DNA of 64,000 nt, from NCBI GenBank assembly GCA_026168455.1, contig CM047430.1:2247473-2311472 (forward strand). Reading direction: 5' to 3'. A program made the translations under genes and the position numbers. The stretch's first letter is position 1; each line of letters begins with the position of its first letter. The DNA comes from Theocolax elegans (taxonomy: Eukaryota; Arthropoda; Insecta; Hymenoptera; Cerocephalidae). The notes beneath the pieces were generated by a model, which saw only the letters and a program-made list of their open reading frames with translations, ran no database searches and was not told the origin of the DNA. Of this stretch, positions 1 to 11,831 are shown piece by piece.

Positions 1-54
1 AGTGGCGAGATTTGACAAGACTGCCATGCCCGCTTGAAGTAGTGTTGTTTTAAC
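1..54 (-). mobile_element. 5' tip of an inverted R1-clade LINE, running off the window
   Basis: The reverse complement of these bases aligns with the first ~55 bases of the R1-type element at 6846-6900 with about six mismatches. This copy therefore points leftwards, out of the window, head to head with the plus-strand R1. Only the 5' tip is visible, so its coding state is unknown. The ~190 bases that follow show nothing I recognise. Confidence 0.75.
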
Positions 55-242
55 TTCACTATCCATAATTGGTTTAATTTCGGGGTACTATTCCCTATCT
101 GGCTTTGGTGCGTAATTTGATTTTTTCGATGCTATCCATATCTGGAAAGCGTTTCCCGATTCACCACCTGGGGTGGTGCCACGATGTTCGATCAGCAAAC
201 CCAATACTGGTGTGTGTATATGTGTGCGTACGTGAGAGAGCG

Positions 243-1695
243 AAACAGAGAGAGAGAGAGAGATAAGATTTAAACATTTTATTTGATTTTAGGGGTTAAA
301 ATCCCAATTACACTATAAGAGCACATGATACATTATTTGTCTTAAAATATAAGTAAATATAAAAATAGAAATACGAGTACTAAGTAATAAGTTAACAATA
401 AAACGAGGGTGAAACATAAATAATGAAAGAATAATAAAAAAATAATAAAATTAAATAATTATACAAAAATAATTACATATACAAATTAAAAACTTCGTAA
501 TAACTAATAATTATTGAAATACATTTAATAGTACAATAAAATACGCACAATCGACAATAACAAGAGCACTTAAAGGTAACGAGTCTAATTGAGAGATAAG
601 TACGCAGACTATACCCCCACGCGAGATAAATAGAGAGAAATATATATATATATATATATATATATTTAGCGTTTATTGGGCTGTGGGGGTACAACCTCGT
701 TAGCACTTCAAGTACAATCAGACAAAATGTATACATAATGAAAATTAAAATAGAATAATGTACTACTGCTAGGATACAGTAGAAAGACTGTACTAATAGT
801 AGTACTATACAATAATAATAAACCACTGATATATAAATAATGAATAACAAACATATAATACAAAAATAAAAAATAAATAGCTAACAGTATAATAAAACAA
901 AAAAAGTAATATAAGAAAAAAAACAGTATAATATTACAAAATAAAAGTAATAAAAAAAATACATGAGCAGAATAAATTAATAAATAAAACAATAATTTAA
1001 TAAAAGTTATAAGTGGTGCTTGAGGGTGAAGGCATGAACACAAGTGCAGACGAGTTGGTTATACCTTCGCGAACCATTCTAGACGACCAAGCTACCTGAT
1101 CGAGTACAAGCAGGTGGTTAAGGGGAGATGCTTCGAATGATGTGATAGAAGTGTGATCAAATGGAATAAGGGGAAGCTGATTGAAGATACGGGAAGCGGA
1201 GATAATAAAGAAATTATAAAGGGCCACAGTACGCGGTGGTAGGTAGGAAAGTGCCCTAGGAGGATGGCGAGAGAAAAAGCGCGGATTGTAAGAAGAGGGA
1301 CTAAGTACAGTGAAATGATTGACAATGCACAGAAGGGAATTATGGGTGATGATACTAAATACAAGGGGTCCAATGAAGAATGAGCGCCTGGACTTGACTG
1401 TCAACTATCGTAAAGTCAGTCTATATGGAGTTATGTGATCGTAGTTAGATAAATTACCCCATACGAAGCTAATGTAGGCGTTGAGTAGACGTTGGAGCTT
1501 TAGGTTTCAGGTGAGGCCAAATCAATGACTCAAGAAGGCTTTTTATATCTTTACGGAGAGAGAATTTTGATCATTTTTAAGAAAATAAAGAACTTTGTGA
1601 ACCCGTCGAGAAATTGAGAGGACATGCTTGGACCAATTCAGGCTGGAGGATAACCAAATGCCAAGTGACTTTACTTCATTTTTATACTTCGAGCA
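243..1695 (-). mobile_element. CR1-group LINE family B, 5'-truncated copy B1
   Basis: Read on the minus strand, this fragment begins in the region after the reverse transcriptase catalytic core. It shows the family B signature (LQRLLNAxxxFVWGNL, then a V-RRSFFIG-like block near 1440-1380) and ends in a very AT-rich 3' UTR. The coding part (about 997-1690) has stops and frame changes. The 3' end has a short hairpin (285-303) followed by an AG microsatellite tail (243-262), the usual kind of 3' terminus in this window. Similarity to B4 and B8 identifies it. The many AT-rich open frames within 470-1040 are low-complexity UTR, not genes. Confidence 0.8.
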
Positions 1696-1703
1696 GTCTA
1701 TCA

Positions 1704-2668
1704 GAGAGATAGATAGATAGATAGATAGAAAACTTTATTGGGTTTTAGGGGTAGAAACCCCGTAAACACAAAAATAAATACATCGTAGAATAGTATAAAA
1801 ATAAATTAACAGAATAAAATTTAACAAATAAAAATAACGATGGAAAATAACAATTAATAAAAATAAAACGCAAAAATAAAGCGCAAGCGATTTGATAATA
1901 CAGTGCAAAGTAATGTACAATAGGATGAGCAACGAAAGGTGAGCACAAAGAATAAAAATAAAAATAAAAATGAGTACACGAAAATGCAAAATAAAAGAAT
2001 AACTTATGATAAAAATAATACTGATAATAGATAAAATATCACAAAAATTAATAAATAATTAATAAATACAAATATCACAACGCAATTATAACATTAATCA
2101 TCATCATTCACCTTATTCTGTATCGATAAGTCGCTTACATTGCTAATATCACGCATAACACTTATATCTATATCAATAAGGTCGTTTAATTGGGGACGGA
2201 TGAGATTTTCACGAATCGCTCTTTCCTCCCAAGTTAAGGAGTCGAGACGAAGAAAATGAGCAAAGACAGATGATTTGAATGTATTGATGTGGGATGGATC
2301 GAATGACGTGATAGAGAGTGAGTTTAACTGCTTGGTGGCCGTGATGACAAATGATTTGTGAAGCGATTCGGTGCGAGGAGGAAAGTAGGTCAACGGTTTA
2401 GGAGGATGACGAGATGAGATGCGTAGATTAGATGAGCTGCTAAGTTTGATGAATTGATCTGCTAGGTAGTGAGGAGAATTATGTGATAAAATGATAAATG
2501 ATAAAGAGGTAATGAAGAATAATCGTCTCGACTCAACAGATAGCCAGCCCAATTTCAACCTATAGGGCGTCACATGATCAAATCTACGCAAGTTTCCCCA
2601 AACAAATCTGACGCAAGCATTTAGGAGCCTCTGGAGCTTTATGTTTCTGGTCTGGTCCAAGTCGTTAT
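1704..2668 (-). mobile_element. CR1-group LINE family B, 5'-truncated copy B2, inserted in the PolB remnant
   Basis: The minus-strand coding segment (about 2655-2094) encodes the C-terminal region of family B ORF2: AVYNDLDQTRN, LQRLLNACVRFVWG, VESRRLFFI, PPRTESLHKSFV. It is open to its stop at 2094. The 3' UTR ends at a hairpin (1740-1760) and a GATA tetranucleotide tail (1707-1733). The 5' junction at about 2668 fuses directly to polymerase-like coding sequence, so this is a 5'-truncated insertion into the PolB remnant. The tail abuts copy B1. Confidence 0.8.
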
Positions 2669-5600
2669 AGACCGCGCAAGTACCTATTGTTTTTTCTTTT
2701 AGATATTTTTTCCTATGCAACAATGAGCCCCAGTTAATTGACCTGTATTCTCGATTTCTAAAAATATTTTTTTAAATGTTAAGCACGCGCTTCTTAAAAA
2801 CTCAACATTATTTGTAATGGACCTACGTAATTTTGTATTTTCTAACGTACTGAATAGATGTAGAAAGTACCCTTTTTTTACTTGGTGGTAATCCAAACGT
2901 CTTTGATAAGGTGCTAAGCTTCATTTGAAAGTAATTTAAGCGATCAATAAAACTAGTTTTACTACTTTGAAGTAAAATTATATTTTTCCTCGAATTTAAA
3001 ATTACGAGTGGTAATACATTTTTACGTTACTTAACTAATCCCCGAAGAATAAATTAGGTATCAAAACCACAAGCGCTGTGAGCCATGCATACTATTTTTT
3101 TTAAATTGTTATTTTTCGCAAGTACAAATTAACGAACTCCTTGACCGGATTCTCCCAAGAAACGTGTTCTTGCATATCACACGTGCTACAATTCTCAACC
3201 ATATTATCATTACCTTCGCAATCTGTGCAAACGTAATGCAAAATGTCGGGACATGCAAATGCGTAACTGCCTGGTTTCTATAAGGCGTGTTTTGTCGCGT
3301 CTCAAAATCATAAAATACGTATAAATATTTCTCATCTTTTGTTTTAATTTGTACAATGTCGTGATGACATGAAACATAATCGATTATATGGGTGCTTACT
3401 TGCAATATGATACTCCACATTCATGTTTTCCGCAAGGCACGCGAACCTATTTTTTACAAATATCACAAATTTTAATTACTTCGCATATTTATTCATTCTT
3501 TAATTTATATGTTCTCTCAGTTATATGGTTGTTAAAGCAGTTTTGATTGAAAAAGCTTCTTAAAAAATCACTACATATCATATTCTTTGTGACAATGCAA
3601 ATAATGCATGTCTTAAAGAGCGACAATAAAACTACACCTTACTTCCCTGTACGAGCACACACACACACACATACAAGCCTAACCAAACCTATCCTTGCCT
3701 AATTACCCTAAGAGTCTATAAATAATAAACAATAATACCCTCCCAGTAATCGAGCTCCTTAACATATGATATAAAACCACCGAGCCCACAAACAAAGGTG
3801 CACAGGGGAGCAGCCAAGCAGGACACAGTAGGAGTTCACTAAAGCATAGATTACTCTTGAAGTAATCTAATAATGAGCCTGACGAAGAGCCAATGAAGCA
3901 GCATGCTGAGGTGTTGGATGACAGCGAGCTGCAAAGTCCTTAGTTAATAGCAGCGTACCCAGTAAAGCCAAGGAAGACCGAGCCAGAAGAAGGAGCCAAT
4001 GCAGCCAGGAAGTCCGTCAGCCAGCAATAATCCAAGAAACCTGGAAGCACCAGCTACTGTAGCAATGTTCATTATAATGGAGCAGACAGGAACACACACT
4101 TACTTAAACAAGTGTGTCCGTCCAAGCAACTCGAGCCCGCCGTAACACCTGTCACGCCGTGCGCATCAAGGAGAGCAAGAGAAAAGGAGATATCGGTCGC
4201 GGCAACATCCAAGAGCCCGCGTCGACGTGCCGCGTACACACACCTCCCGCGGCCCTGTAAACACCAATATTATTAGCCGGCGGGTTAGAGATAAGGAACG
4301 AGAGAAATGGTTACCTGGCAGGCGGCTTACGTCATCGTCAATGGCATCGTTGTTGTTGTTAGAACTGACGAGACGTACACTACTAGACGGTGCGGCGGCT
4401 ATGTTACTTAAGCCGCACTCAAGTAAGGCCGCGTACGCACCGCAAGTGGGCCGTCGCGACGCATGCGCGCACACAGGCAATGCGTCGACCACGCCGAAGA
4501 GAGCAGAGCTCTTCCGATCGCCGTAAAGTCACGACGCCCGATTTCGAGAGAGATACGTCGCCGATCTGAGCAGTGTGTAGCGAGTGTGCCATTTTTGCGT
4601 ATTGAGCAAGAGTGAGCGAGAGCAGCGAAGCAACGTAAGGTTGGTGTATACTTCTCCGGGCCTTCTTTATTTTATTGCAATTCAATCCCATGCTTCTTTA
4701 GTGTGTGTGTGCGGGTTATCGCGTTTCCCCTTCCTCCCCCCCCTTTTTCAAGCAGCTTTCGACACCGCGATCGTGTATCGCAGTCCGCGCCGTCGTTCAA
4801 CATTAAACTCGTCGCGGACGAGTAGCACACCGATTCAGCCAGCGATTCGCGACTTTTAATTTACAATTTGCACTCGTGCACAATCTGCAGTGAGCCGCTT
4901 TACGCCTTCTTAAATTCGCCCCCCCCCCTGAGCTGATCGCAGCCGAGCTCGAGCCCGCGTAAAGGACGCGACTGGCACCCGTAATTGTAATAATAGGAGC
5001 AGATAATAAATTTAATTATTTTATACAGATATTATCTTTATTGTCCCCATCATCTGCGCCCTAATCCCCAGTGCAGTGTGACATCTTATTATTAATTTTG
5101 TTACATACAAATAGATGTACACATGTATTGGTCTACATATTTGTAGGCTTTTTTGCACTCCAAACAAAAAAATTAATTTTGGCAGCAACTTTTAAGTTTA
5201 AAATTAGATCGTAATGTTTCAAGTGATCGTCGTATAATAAATTCTCGCGTTCGTTACGTTGCCACAACATTTTATGTTCGTCAAATAACGGTGGTTCTCC
5301 AGATATAAATTCAATTTTATCGTATACAGCGATACCGTTACCCCGAGTCGTATAATAACTTTGAAATCGATTTAATTCTGCAATCCCACAACCGATCTCA
5401 AGTATACCGACGGAAGCGCGCGCAAATAGCTCTAATGCCCATTCTTCTTGACGCGATCGACGACTGTCTTGAATTAAATGCCAAATGTTTTTTATTTCTG
5501 GTCTAATGTCGTACATTGTTTGCGTAAAAACTTCACTGGCAACCAATACACGATGTAAACATAAATTACCCGGGATATAAATATGTACGAAAGAACGTTG

Positions 5601-6480
5601 ACCAATGACATCGATATTTATGGGTTTTTTTCTGCGACCCTTACCTCAGAATATATTTACATTCGTTGCTTCTAATATGAAGTTCTCATCTACGTAAACA
5701 TTTGTATTGCTCTGCATTACACTATCGACTAGTTCCCATAAATCGGAATGAAAAAAGTTTTTTATGGGTCTTAAAGACATTCTTGCGGCACCATGAGCAT
5801 AACAATCGCTATTGATTGATACACCAATTACATCATTTTCATCGCTTTCCGAAATTAAGAAGAAATGTATATCACACATAACAAGTTCTGACCACAAAAA
5901 TAGATTAAATCCCTGTAGTGGGTGCTCAATGCGAAGCGTTAATCGCCGACCGTCAACGTGCAATTTTTCAATGTGATGCGTTCTCTCATTCATCACAATA
6001 AAGCGTACACCGGTGCTTGAATAGAATTTTCGAGTTCAATTTCCTCGTTAGCTGAATCTGTGCTGCCATCCCCTGCATCAGTGCTTGCATCCATGTCGGA
6101 ATTATGACCACCTATGTGTACGGTTGCTTTTTTCCCTTACCTGTTTTGCTATCCTTGTTACATTGCGTGCATGACCTACACCTACGCGAATCGTTACCAT
6201 TTTCCCTATATAAATATGAAAATGTGTCGCTATTGGAATCAAAATTGCTTACGTTGGCGCTATATCCACCCTGAATCGTAACATGATCTTGACTCTCACA
6301 TTCACCATTGGAACCACTAACATCCTCTATGTAACTACCAATTGCGTTGTGAATATTGTTGCTGCTTACGTGTTCCGTTTCAGATAAGTCGCTTTTAGAC
6401 TTGAAGTATTCCACCAGATGTACTTGCGGATCGGTGCAAAATGCACTTGAAGCTGAAACATTTTATAAAATAAATTGATA
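2669..6480 (-). pseudogene. Decayed protein-primed family-B DNA polymerase (Polinton/adintovirus/bidnavirus type)
   Basis: This remnant replicates nothing now; the family copies linear DNA from a protein primer. On the minus strand I see, in order: an acidic, Ser/Asn-rich N-terminal region (6480-6010, preceded by an acceptor-like TTTCAG); a conserved N-terminal block (5996-5646) with a PLxGFNLFLW segment and a VMQSN motif; a further block (5640-5133) with DNLCL-like and LLYDDxxxHYDLI motifs; Cys/His zinc-binding pairs (5170-5110 and 3640-3420); the exonuclease I motif FYDFET near 3300-3317; a C-x-D-C / EHVxW block near 3250-3130; an IDxLNYF-like stretch around 2960-2920; and a GYFxHLF motif near 2870. 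Palm motifs are absent because copy B2 truncates it. Several frameshifts break it, and a 1.4 kb insert sits in the zinc region. Identification rests on recalled family motifs, not a search. Polinton, adintovirus and bidnavirus origins cannot be separated here. Confidence 0.72.
3677..5102. mobile_element. GC-rich insert with 8-bp target duplication inside PolB
   Basis: The 8-bp word ACATACAA flanks this block at 3669-3676 and 5103-5110, and PolB-like zinc-region coding lies on both sides. A mobile insertion is the simplest reading. The interior 4140-4960 is strikingly GC/CpG-rich for the window, with splice-donor-like GTAAGG near 4634, an A9/C9-type homopolymer near 4920 and no convincing protein. 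No terminal inverted repeats are evident. A 15-base word (CACTGGGGATTAGGG, minus strand near 5063-5077) recurs in the GC-rich island near 49850. It could be a solo LTR, a retroposed transcript or an unknown element; the class is not resolved. Confidence 0.5.
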
Positions 6481-6612
6481 GATAAAATATACGTGTACAT
6501 CGACATTCAATTTACTTTATATTACAAAATTTTTAACTGTTTCAAGTATACAAATTAATAAAGATTTAATTTAATTATAATTACTTTTTTCACGGTTCAG
6601 ATGGCCTATTAA

Positions 6613-6810
6613 AACTTTCGTGAACTCTTTCCAACAGGTTACGTATATTGTGGTCAGTATACAACAGTGAATCCCTATTTGAAGCCATCGTATGGATCCA
6701 CCGGAATTCTTGAGCACGCTTATCACCACGGATTCATTCCACATCAGTATCTAATGCGAGACTACCTTATCGAGAGACGCGATCAATCCCAATTTCTTCA
6801 AGACGAATAA
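6613..6810 (+). CDS. Unrecognised short coding segment, possible terminal exon
   Basis: An open frame of about 65 codons ends at TAA (6808-6810), with no ATG at its start. A pyrimidine-rich stretch ending CAG at 6635-6637 could be a splice acceptor. The composition is unlike the AT-biased junk frames nearby: rich in Tyr, His, Gly and Pro, with a run ILEHAYHHGFIPHQYLMRDY. A polyadenylation-like AATAAA follows at about 6813. It lies divergently from the PolB remnant, so it may be another gene of the same viral or Polinton-like element, or a host exon. I do not recognise the protein. Confidence 0.35.
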   Translation, partial: NFRELFPTGYVYCGQYTTVNPYLKPSYGSTGILEHAYHHGFIPHQYLMRDYLIERRDQSQFLQDE

Positions 6811-6882
6811 CTGAATAAAAACTTTGTATATATATTTCTTAGAACAGTTAAAACAACACTACCCCAAGCGGGCACGGCAGTC

Positions 6883-8168
6883 TTGTCAAACCCCGCCACC
6901 AATCCCGATCGGGTGAAAGCCCCGGTGGTCAGTGCTGGTCCCACGGATTTTTGGGAGGACCAAACTCACATCGTTATGACGGTAAGTGCTGCGGAAGTTG
7001 GTCACGCGGCCTCTGTAGCATCAAATGCTACGTGTGACCTGCTCTCGATTGGGATGTCGAGTGACACTGACAGAGCTTTCCTCCGTCTGTGTGAGAAAAT
7101 AGACACCTTGCTGGAGTTTGTTCTTAATAAGAACAACATCCACAAAGAACTAAAGAGTATGGCGAGAGCAACAAGCAGGGCCCTTAATTAATACGCGCGG
7201 GTGAACAGTGCTCTGTACTCGACAGCGCCGAAAATTATAATGGCAGATGCGCGTAAGGATTGAATGTGCCAAACATCGCCCATCTTCCGCGCTGAAGAGC
7301 GTCAAAGGAGGCTGGTAAAGAGGGAAAGGCTCTCACCACCCCAGCATCTTCCGGAGAAAAGAAATAAGGGGTCGAAGCAGCCCACTAACAAAAATGGGCC
7401 AACAGATGCTTCGACATCCATTCCTAAGACCGGTGGAAACCAGTCAAAGGTCCCTGAGTGGACTACAGTAGTGCACAAGGGCAAAAAGAAAGAGGCTTAG
7501 TGGGATACGCAGATAAAGCAGGCCAAGAATGTCGGAGGGCCGCCTAAGGTGTCCAGAAAACATAAAGCGGTCGTGAAACGAGCTCGTCCCGACGCCATTC
7601 AAATTAAAGTGTCAGGAGGGCGAACCTACGCCGATATCCTTCGGCAAATATGGGCCGTACCAAACCTCATGCTGCTGGGAGAAAGAGTCTCTCGTATCCA
7701 GCGTACCAGAGGAGAAGCTCATTGAGCTTGGAAGACCTGGCGTAGGAACTCCAGGCCTCGAAGCAGGGGTCTCGTCCACACTACGTGGGTTGACCGAGGT
7801 CCAAATGCTGACCCACAAAGAGTCCATTACTGTACAGGACATGAACGAGGCCACGATGGCGGAAGAAGTGGCAGAGGCAATATCTGCGGCGAACGGGTCA
7901 AATATCGTAGCTTCTGGAAATATAAAACTTAGAAGGTCATATGGAGGTACTCAGATGATTAGTCTCCTTCTTCCCGCGTCAGCAGCAAAAAAGCTACTAC
8001 ATAACGGGAAGCTTCGGATAGGTTAGGTCATCTGCAGCATTCGGTTCCACGAGGCGGTCTTGCTCTGTTACATCGCAGTGTTTCCGGTGTGGCCAAGAGA
8101 GCCACAAAGCAGTGGATTGCGCGGCGGATAAGAACATAGCCGCGCTTAGGATTGAAGCATCTGTCAGA
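6883..8168 (+). pseudogene. R1-clade ORF1 (gag-like) remnant
   Basis: ORF1 proteins bind element RNA in the retrotransposition particle. Coding character is split over frames: an N-terminal piece (6883-7191), a basic Lys/Pro-rich piece (7264-7500), a block near 7590-7650 containing SGGRTYADIL, which resembles a conserved R1 gag segment, then 7790-8026. A CCHC knuckle of the form CxRCxxxSHxxVxC is encoded near 8069-8115. The start shown is the first open codon, not a proven ATG. Frameshifts and stops separate the pieces. Confidence 0.75.
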
Positions 8169-8169
8169 A

Positions 8170-10916
8170 ATGCTTAGGGTGCTAGAAATCAACCTAAACC
8201 ACTGTGCTGTGGCCCAGGATCTGCTGCCACAGTCGGTCAGAGAAGAGCACGCTGACATTGTTATCGTCACTGAGGACTACAGGGATCCTACAGAATCGAA
8301 TTAGGTAAGTGATGCCACTGGTAGAGCGGTCATTTGGGTATGTGGAAACCTGTGTGTATCCGGAAAAATGGCCGCTCCTCTCCCAAATTTTACCTGGATG
8401 GAGGTGGCGGGTATGCGAATATACAGTTGCTATCTCTCATCCAGTGACAACATCGACGAACTTCTGGGCTCCTTTGATGCCATCGTCACCAGTGCGAGGT
8501 CCTTTCGATCGCTAATAGTCATCGGAGAGGATTTCAATGTTCGGGCGACAGAGTGGGGCAGTACAAAAACTAACACTTGTGGTCGTACACTCCTCAAGAC
8601 CTTTGAGATATTGGAGTTGGAGATTGCTAACACCGGAACGACTCCCACTTTTACCAAGACGGAGGGGTCGTCTATAATAGATCTCACCTTCATCGATCCT
8701 ATATTGATGAAGGGAGGGTTTACCTGGAAGGTTAATGATTGTTACACGAGGAACGACCATTACTACAGACTAGCAGGACAGCAGGTAGAAAGAAAATCTT
8801 CCAATATAAGAGATGGGTATTCACACGCGCCATAACAGCGGCTTCCGATATCTCTATGGCCGGGAAATCCATCCCTCGTGGCCGTCCACCTATTTACTGG
8901 TGGAATAAGAATATCGCAAAATTACGCCGTGAGTGTCTGCGGACTCGGCGACTGCACCAGAGAGCTCGGAACAAGCCGCGGTACCGAGAACTAACCGCGG
9001 CCTACGAGGAAAAACGGAAAAAGCTCGACCGCGATCCCTGGGGTAAGCCCTACGAAATGGTGATGAATAAGATCAAATCCAGGGGCGCCTCAATGCCATC
9101 GTGTCCACATTTTCTTGACAGAGCGGTGTACCACCTATTCTCAGAACATCAGGAACGGGCAGCCGAGACAGGCCTAATGGGGACCGACAGTACAGTCGCG
9201 CCGCCATATAATAGCATAACCGAGCTGAAAATGGCTGCAAGGAGAATATCCATCCGTAAAGCTCCAAGGCCGGATGGAATACCTGGTCTGACCATTAAGA
9301 CCGCTGCGCTGAATGTGACACAAATTTTTGCGGACACATTTAGTGAATGTTATCAATTAGGATGCTTCTCAGCACGGTGGAAGGTACAGAGGCTGGCGTT
9401 TCTCCCACAGGGGAGCCAATCATCGGAGAGCCCTTCCTCGTACCGACCACTCTGTTTGTTGGATGTAGCTGGGAAGCTGTTCGAGCGTGTCATTTGTGCC
9501 AGGCTACAAGCAGCCATTGCAGAGGCAGGCGATCTGTCTGAAAATCAGTTCGGTTTTCGGAAGGGTCGGTCAAGCATTGACGCTATAAATCGAGTGGTTG
9601 AGCTGGCCACCAATGCCATCTATGGTACTAAGAATTGTAGGCGTATGTGTGGTATCATCGCCCTGGATATCCGCAATGCCTTTAACTCGGCTCGATGGGG
9701 CAACATTATGTTGTCCTTGGAAAAATTGAAGGTACCGCTCTACCTACGCAGTCATCTCGAGCTACCTCACGGAACGTATCCTCCTCTATGACACAGAGGA
9801 TGGCGCGTACTCCTATAACATCACTGGAGGCGAGCCGCAGGGTCCGGTTTTGGGACCTCTTCTTTGGAACGTCGGTTATGACAGACTGCTTATGCAGCAG
9901 CTTCCAGAGGGAGTGTCGATGGTGGCTTTTGCGGACGATGTGGCTTTGGTCATCGTCGCAAGGAGCATCGATGAGATAGAATATCTCGGAGATGTTTCTA
10001 TCGCGGTTGTGGCTGCATGGTTGAGCACCCATGGGCTGTGTCTAGCGGACGAAAAGACCAAGGCGGTACTTATCTCTCGAACGAAGCAAAGGAGATATGC
10101 CACTTTTACTGTAAATGGTAAGCCTATAAGATCGACGGAGACGGTGAAATACCTAGGAGTTACCTTGGATGCGCGACTAACATTCAAGGAACAATTACTG
10201 GGTGCAGGATCGAAAGCCGCATAAGGCAGCCACGTCAAGCCCTCTTAGCAACAGTGGTAAGCTCCGTTATTTTATATGGAGCTCCGATTTGGGCAGATGC
10301 CCTAAGAAGTAATATGAGTTACGGTGCATCCTGTCAGCGATCCTGCAGAATAGCCGCATTAAGGGTGGCCCATGCTTATAGATGCTCCTATCAATCTTTT
10401 GGCGACAGAGAGGGCTGATACATACACAAAAGGTCGGTGTACCTTAGAAAGCAGCAGCGAAGCAGCAATTGATTGTAGCAGCCGGTGGTCAAACAGGGCC
10501 ATCGAACTATGTCAGCAGAGATGGGCTTCGGCAAGCGACGGTCGCTGACCCACCGCGTCATCCCAGATGTCGCCAAGTGGACGAGTAGGAAACACGGATT
10601 CGTCACCTTTCACCTGACTCAGGTGCTTACCAAACATGGGTGTTTTCGCAGTTACCTTCACCGCATCCGTATAAAATGGGGGGCGGAGTGTCCGATCTGC
10701 CCTGGTGTCGACGAAGACGTAGAGCACGTCATGTCCTGTTGTCCTTGATTCGCAAAAGAAAGAGGCGATTTCCAAAACATTCGGAAAGTGCCTTCAACAC
10801 CAGAGGGCATCGAGAGGTGTCTTCTTAGTTCGCAAGAAGGTTGGAATGCCGTAGTGACCTTTGCAGCATCCATTATGAGACGGCTGAACCAAACCAGAAA
10901 AAAAAGAGCGTGGTAG
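8170..10916 (+). pseudogene. R1-clade ORF2 (endonuclease-reverse transcriptase) remnant
   Basis: ORF2 nicks target DNA and reverse-transcribes the element. It begins at ATG 8170 with INLNHCxVAQDLL, typical of the R1-clade endonuclease start. The endonuclease continues in frame 1 to 8835, including DFNVRATEWGS and SIIDLTF. The reverse transcriptase runs in frame 3 (8739-9791) with KAPRPDGIPG, SYRPLCLLDVAGKLFE, QFGFRKGRSSIDAI and the catalytic block LDIRNAFNSARW, then shifts to frame 1 (9850-10224) with FADDVALV. A C-terminal knuckle (CPICPGVDEDVEHVMSCCP) lies at 10690-10746. There is a stop near 8302 and at least three frame changes. Confidence 0.85.
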
Positions 10917-10932
10917 AAAATACACACATACA

Positions 10933-11314
10933 CACACAGAGAGAATGAATGAATTAATAGAGTTTATTAGACGTTTTGGGGTAGAAACCTAGTAGGCACT
11001 TGAGTATTACTTTGGAGAAATTTACATTTTCATAAAATTAATCAACCAAAATAAAATACATATAAAACAAAATACAAAAATAAAAGTATTAAAGCAAAGA
11101 TATAAAAACATTTTAAAAAACTGCGCAATGTAACTATAAGAATGAAAAGATATATATTTACAATATTCGTGTTCAAAAGAATTAAAACAATAAATTTTAA
11201 CAATAAATAATAATTAACAAAGAATATCTCACAGTCGCAAGAGTAAAAGATAAAACGGTTATACAAAATGGTAAACTAATCAAAGTTTGCACAATAAAAA
11301 GTAAAAGTATATAT
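10933..11314 (-). mobile_element. CR1-group LINE 3' end fragment, copy B3
   Basis: The sequence starts with a GAAT-type tail and the TTTATT...GGGGTAGAAACC terminal signature shared with the 3' ends at 1740, 57165 and 57365, then continues as AT-rich 3' UTR on the minus strand. No ORF2 coding remains. It abuts the R1 3' end on the left and a TGTAAC terminus on the right. Confidence 0.65.
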
Positions 11315-11518
11315 TGTAACGGTAAACGGTCCACGCGAGACGAAATCGTACCAATCGCGTCAGTTTACCGCTTGAGACGCGTAAGGCGCGTGCGCGAAAG
11401 TGCCGGAGGACCAGTGTGCACGACACACCGACAGTATCGTCTCGCCTATGAGAGAGGAAGGAGTAAGTAAGCTCAGAGGCCCAGTGACGCGTTAATTCCC
11501 GAGCGAAAAATCGAAGGA
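11315..11518. mobile_element. LTR-like fragment starting TGTAAC
   Basis: A GC-richer block begins TGTAACGGT directly after TATATAT, the same context as the inverted-LTR Gypsy at 23843 and (in reverse) the terminus at 31552. That suggests an LTR 5' end inserted in a TA-rich target. It stops at the tail of the CR1-group element at 11520. No matching second LTR is seen. Confidence 0.4.
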
Positions 11519-11831
11519 GAGAGATTGATTGATTGATTGATAACGTATTTTATTTGTGTCAAGGTTCAATAAAAAGCGAATGACACTAATGTTACATAAA
11601 ATAGAATTAACTAAATAGCATTCAAATATAAAAAATCGAAGTATAAACTTATAATACATGCAATTTGCAAACATAGATAGATATCTAGAAACATAAACAA
11701 AAATAAATATATAAATAAAAATTAATAAAAACAGTGTATAAATACTTTAAATCTCGAATTACAAATGAATAAAATTATCTAAGCGAATAATATATTAGAT
11801 ATATACATAACATCAACATCAACTCGATGGT

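Larger units (their letters stand above)
6846..10945 (+). mobile_element. R1-clade non-LTR retrotransposon, decayed
   Basis: The element keeps the two-ORF layout of the R1 clade: a gag-like ORF1 with a CCHC knuckle, then ORF2 with endonuclease, reverse transcriptase and a C-terminal CCHC. The 5' tip is defined by its match to the inverted copy at 1-54. The 3' end lies shortly after the ORF2 stop (10914-10916), where an unrelated CR1 3' end begins. Multiple stops and frame changes show it is inactive. R1 relatives often target rDNA; no rDNA flanks this copy. Confidence 0.85.

Noticed and set aside
473..1043. Open frames of 111-125 aa on the minus strand
   Set aside because: They are AT-rich 3' UTR of a LINE with Tyr/Phe/Leu-biased low-complexity translation and no domain.
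4166..4859. Overlapping open frames on both strands in the GC-rich insert
   Set aside because: Frames open on both strands by CpG-rich composition; no motif or codon signal.
7302..9356. Minus-strand frames opposite the R1 element
   Set aside because: They are shadows of the plus-strand ORF1/ORF2 with no independent domain.
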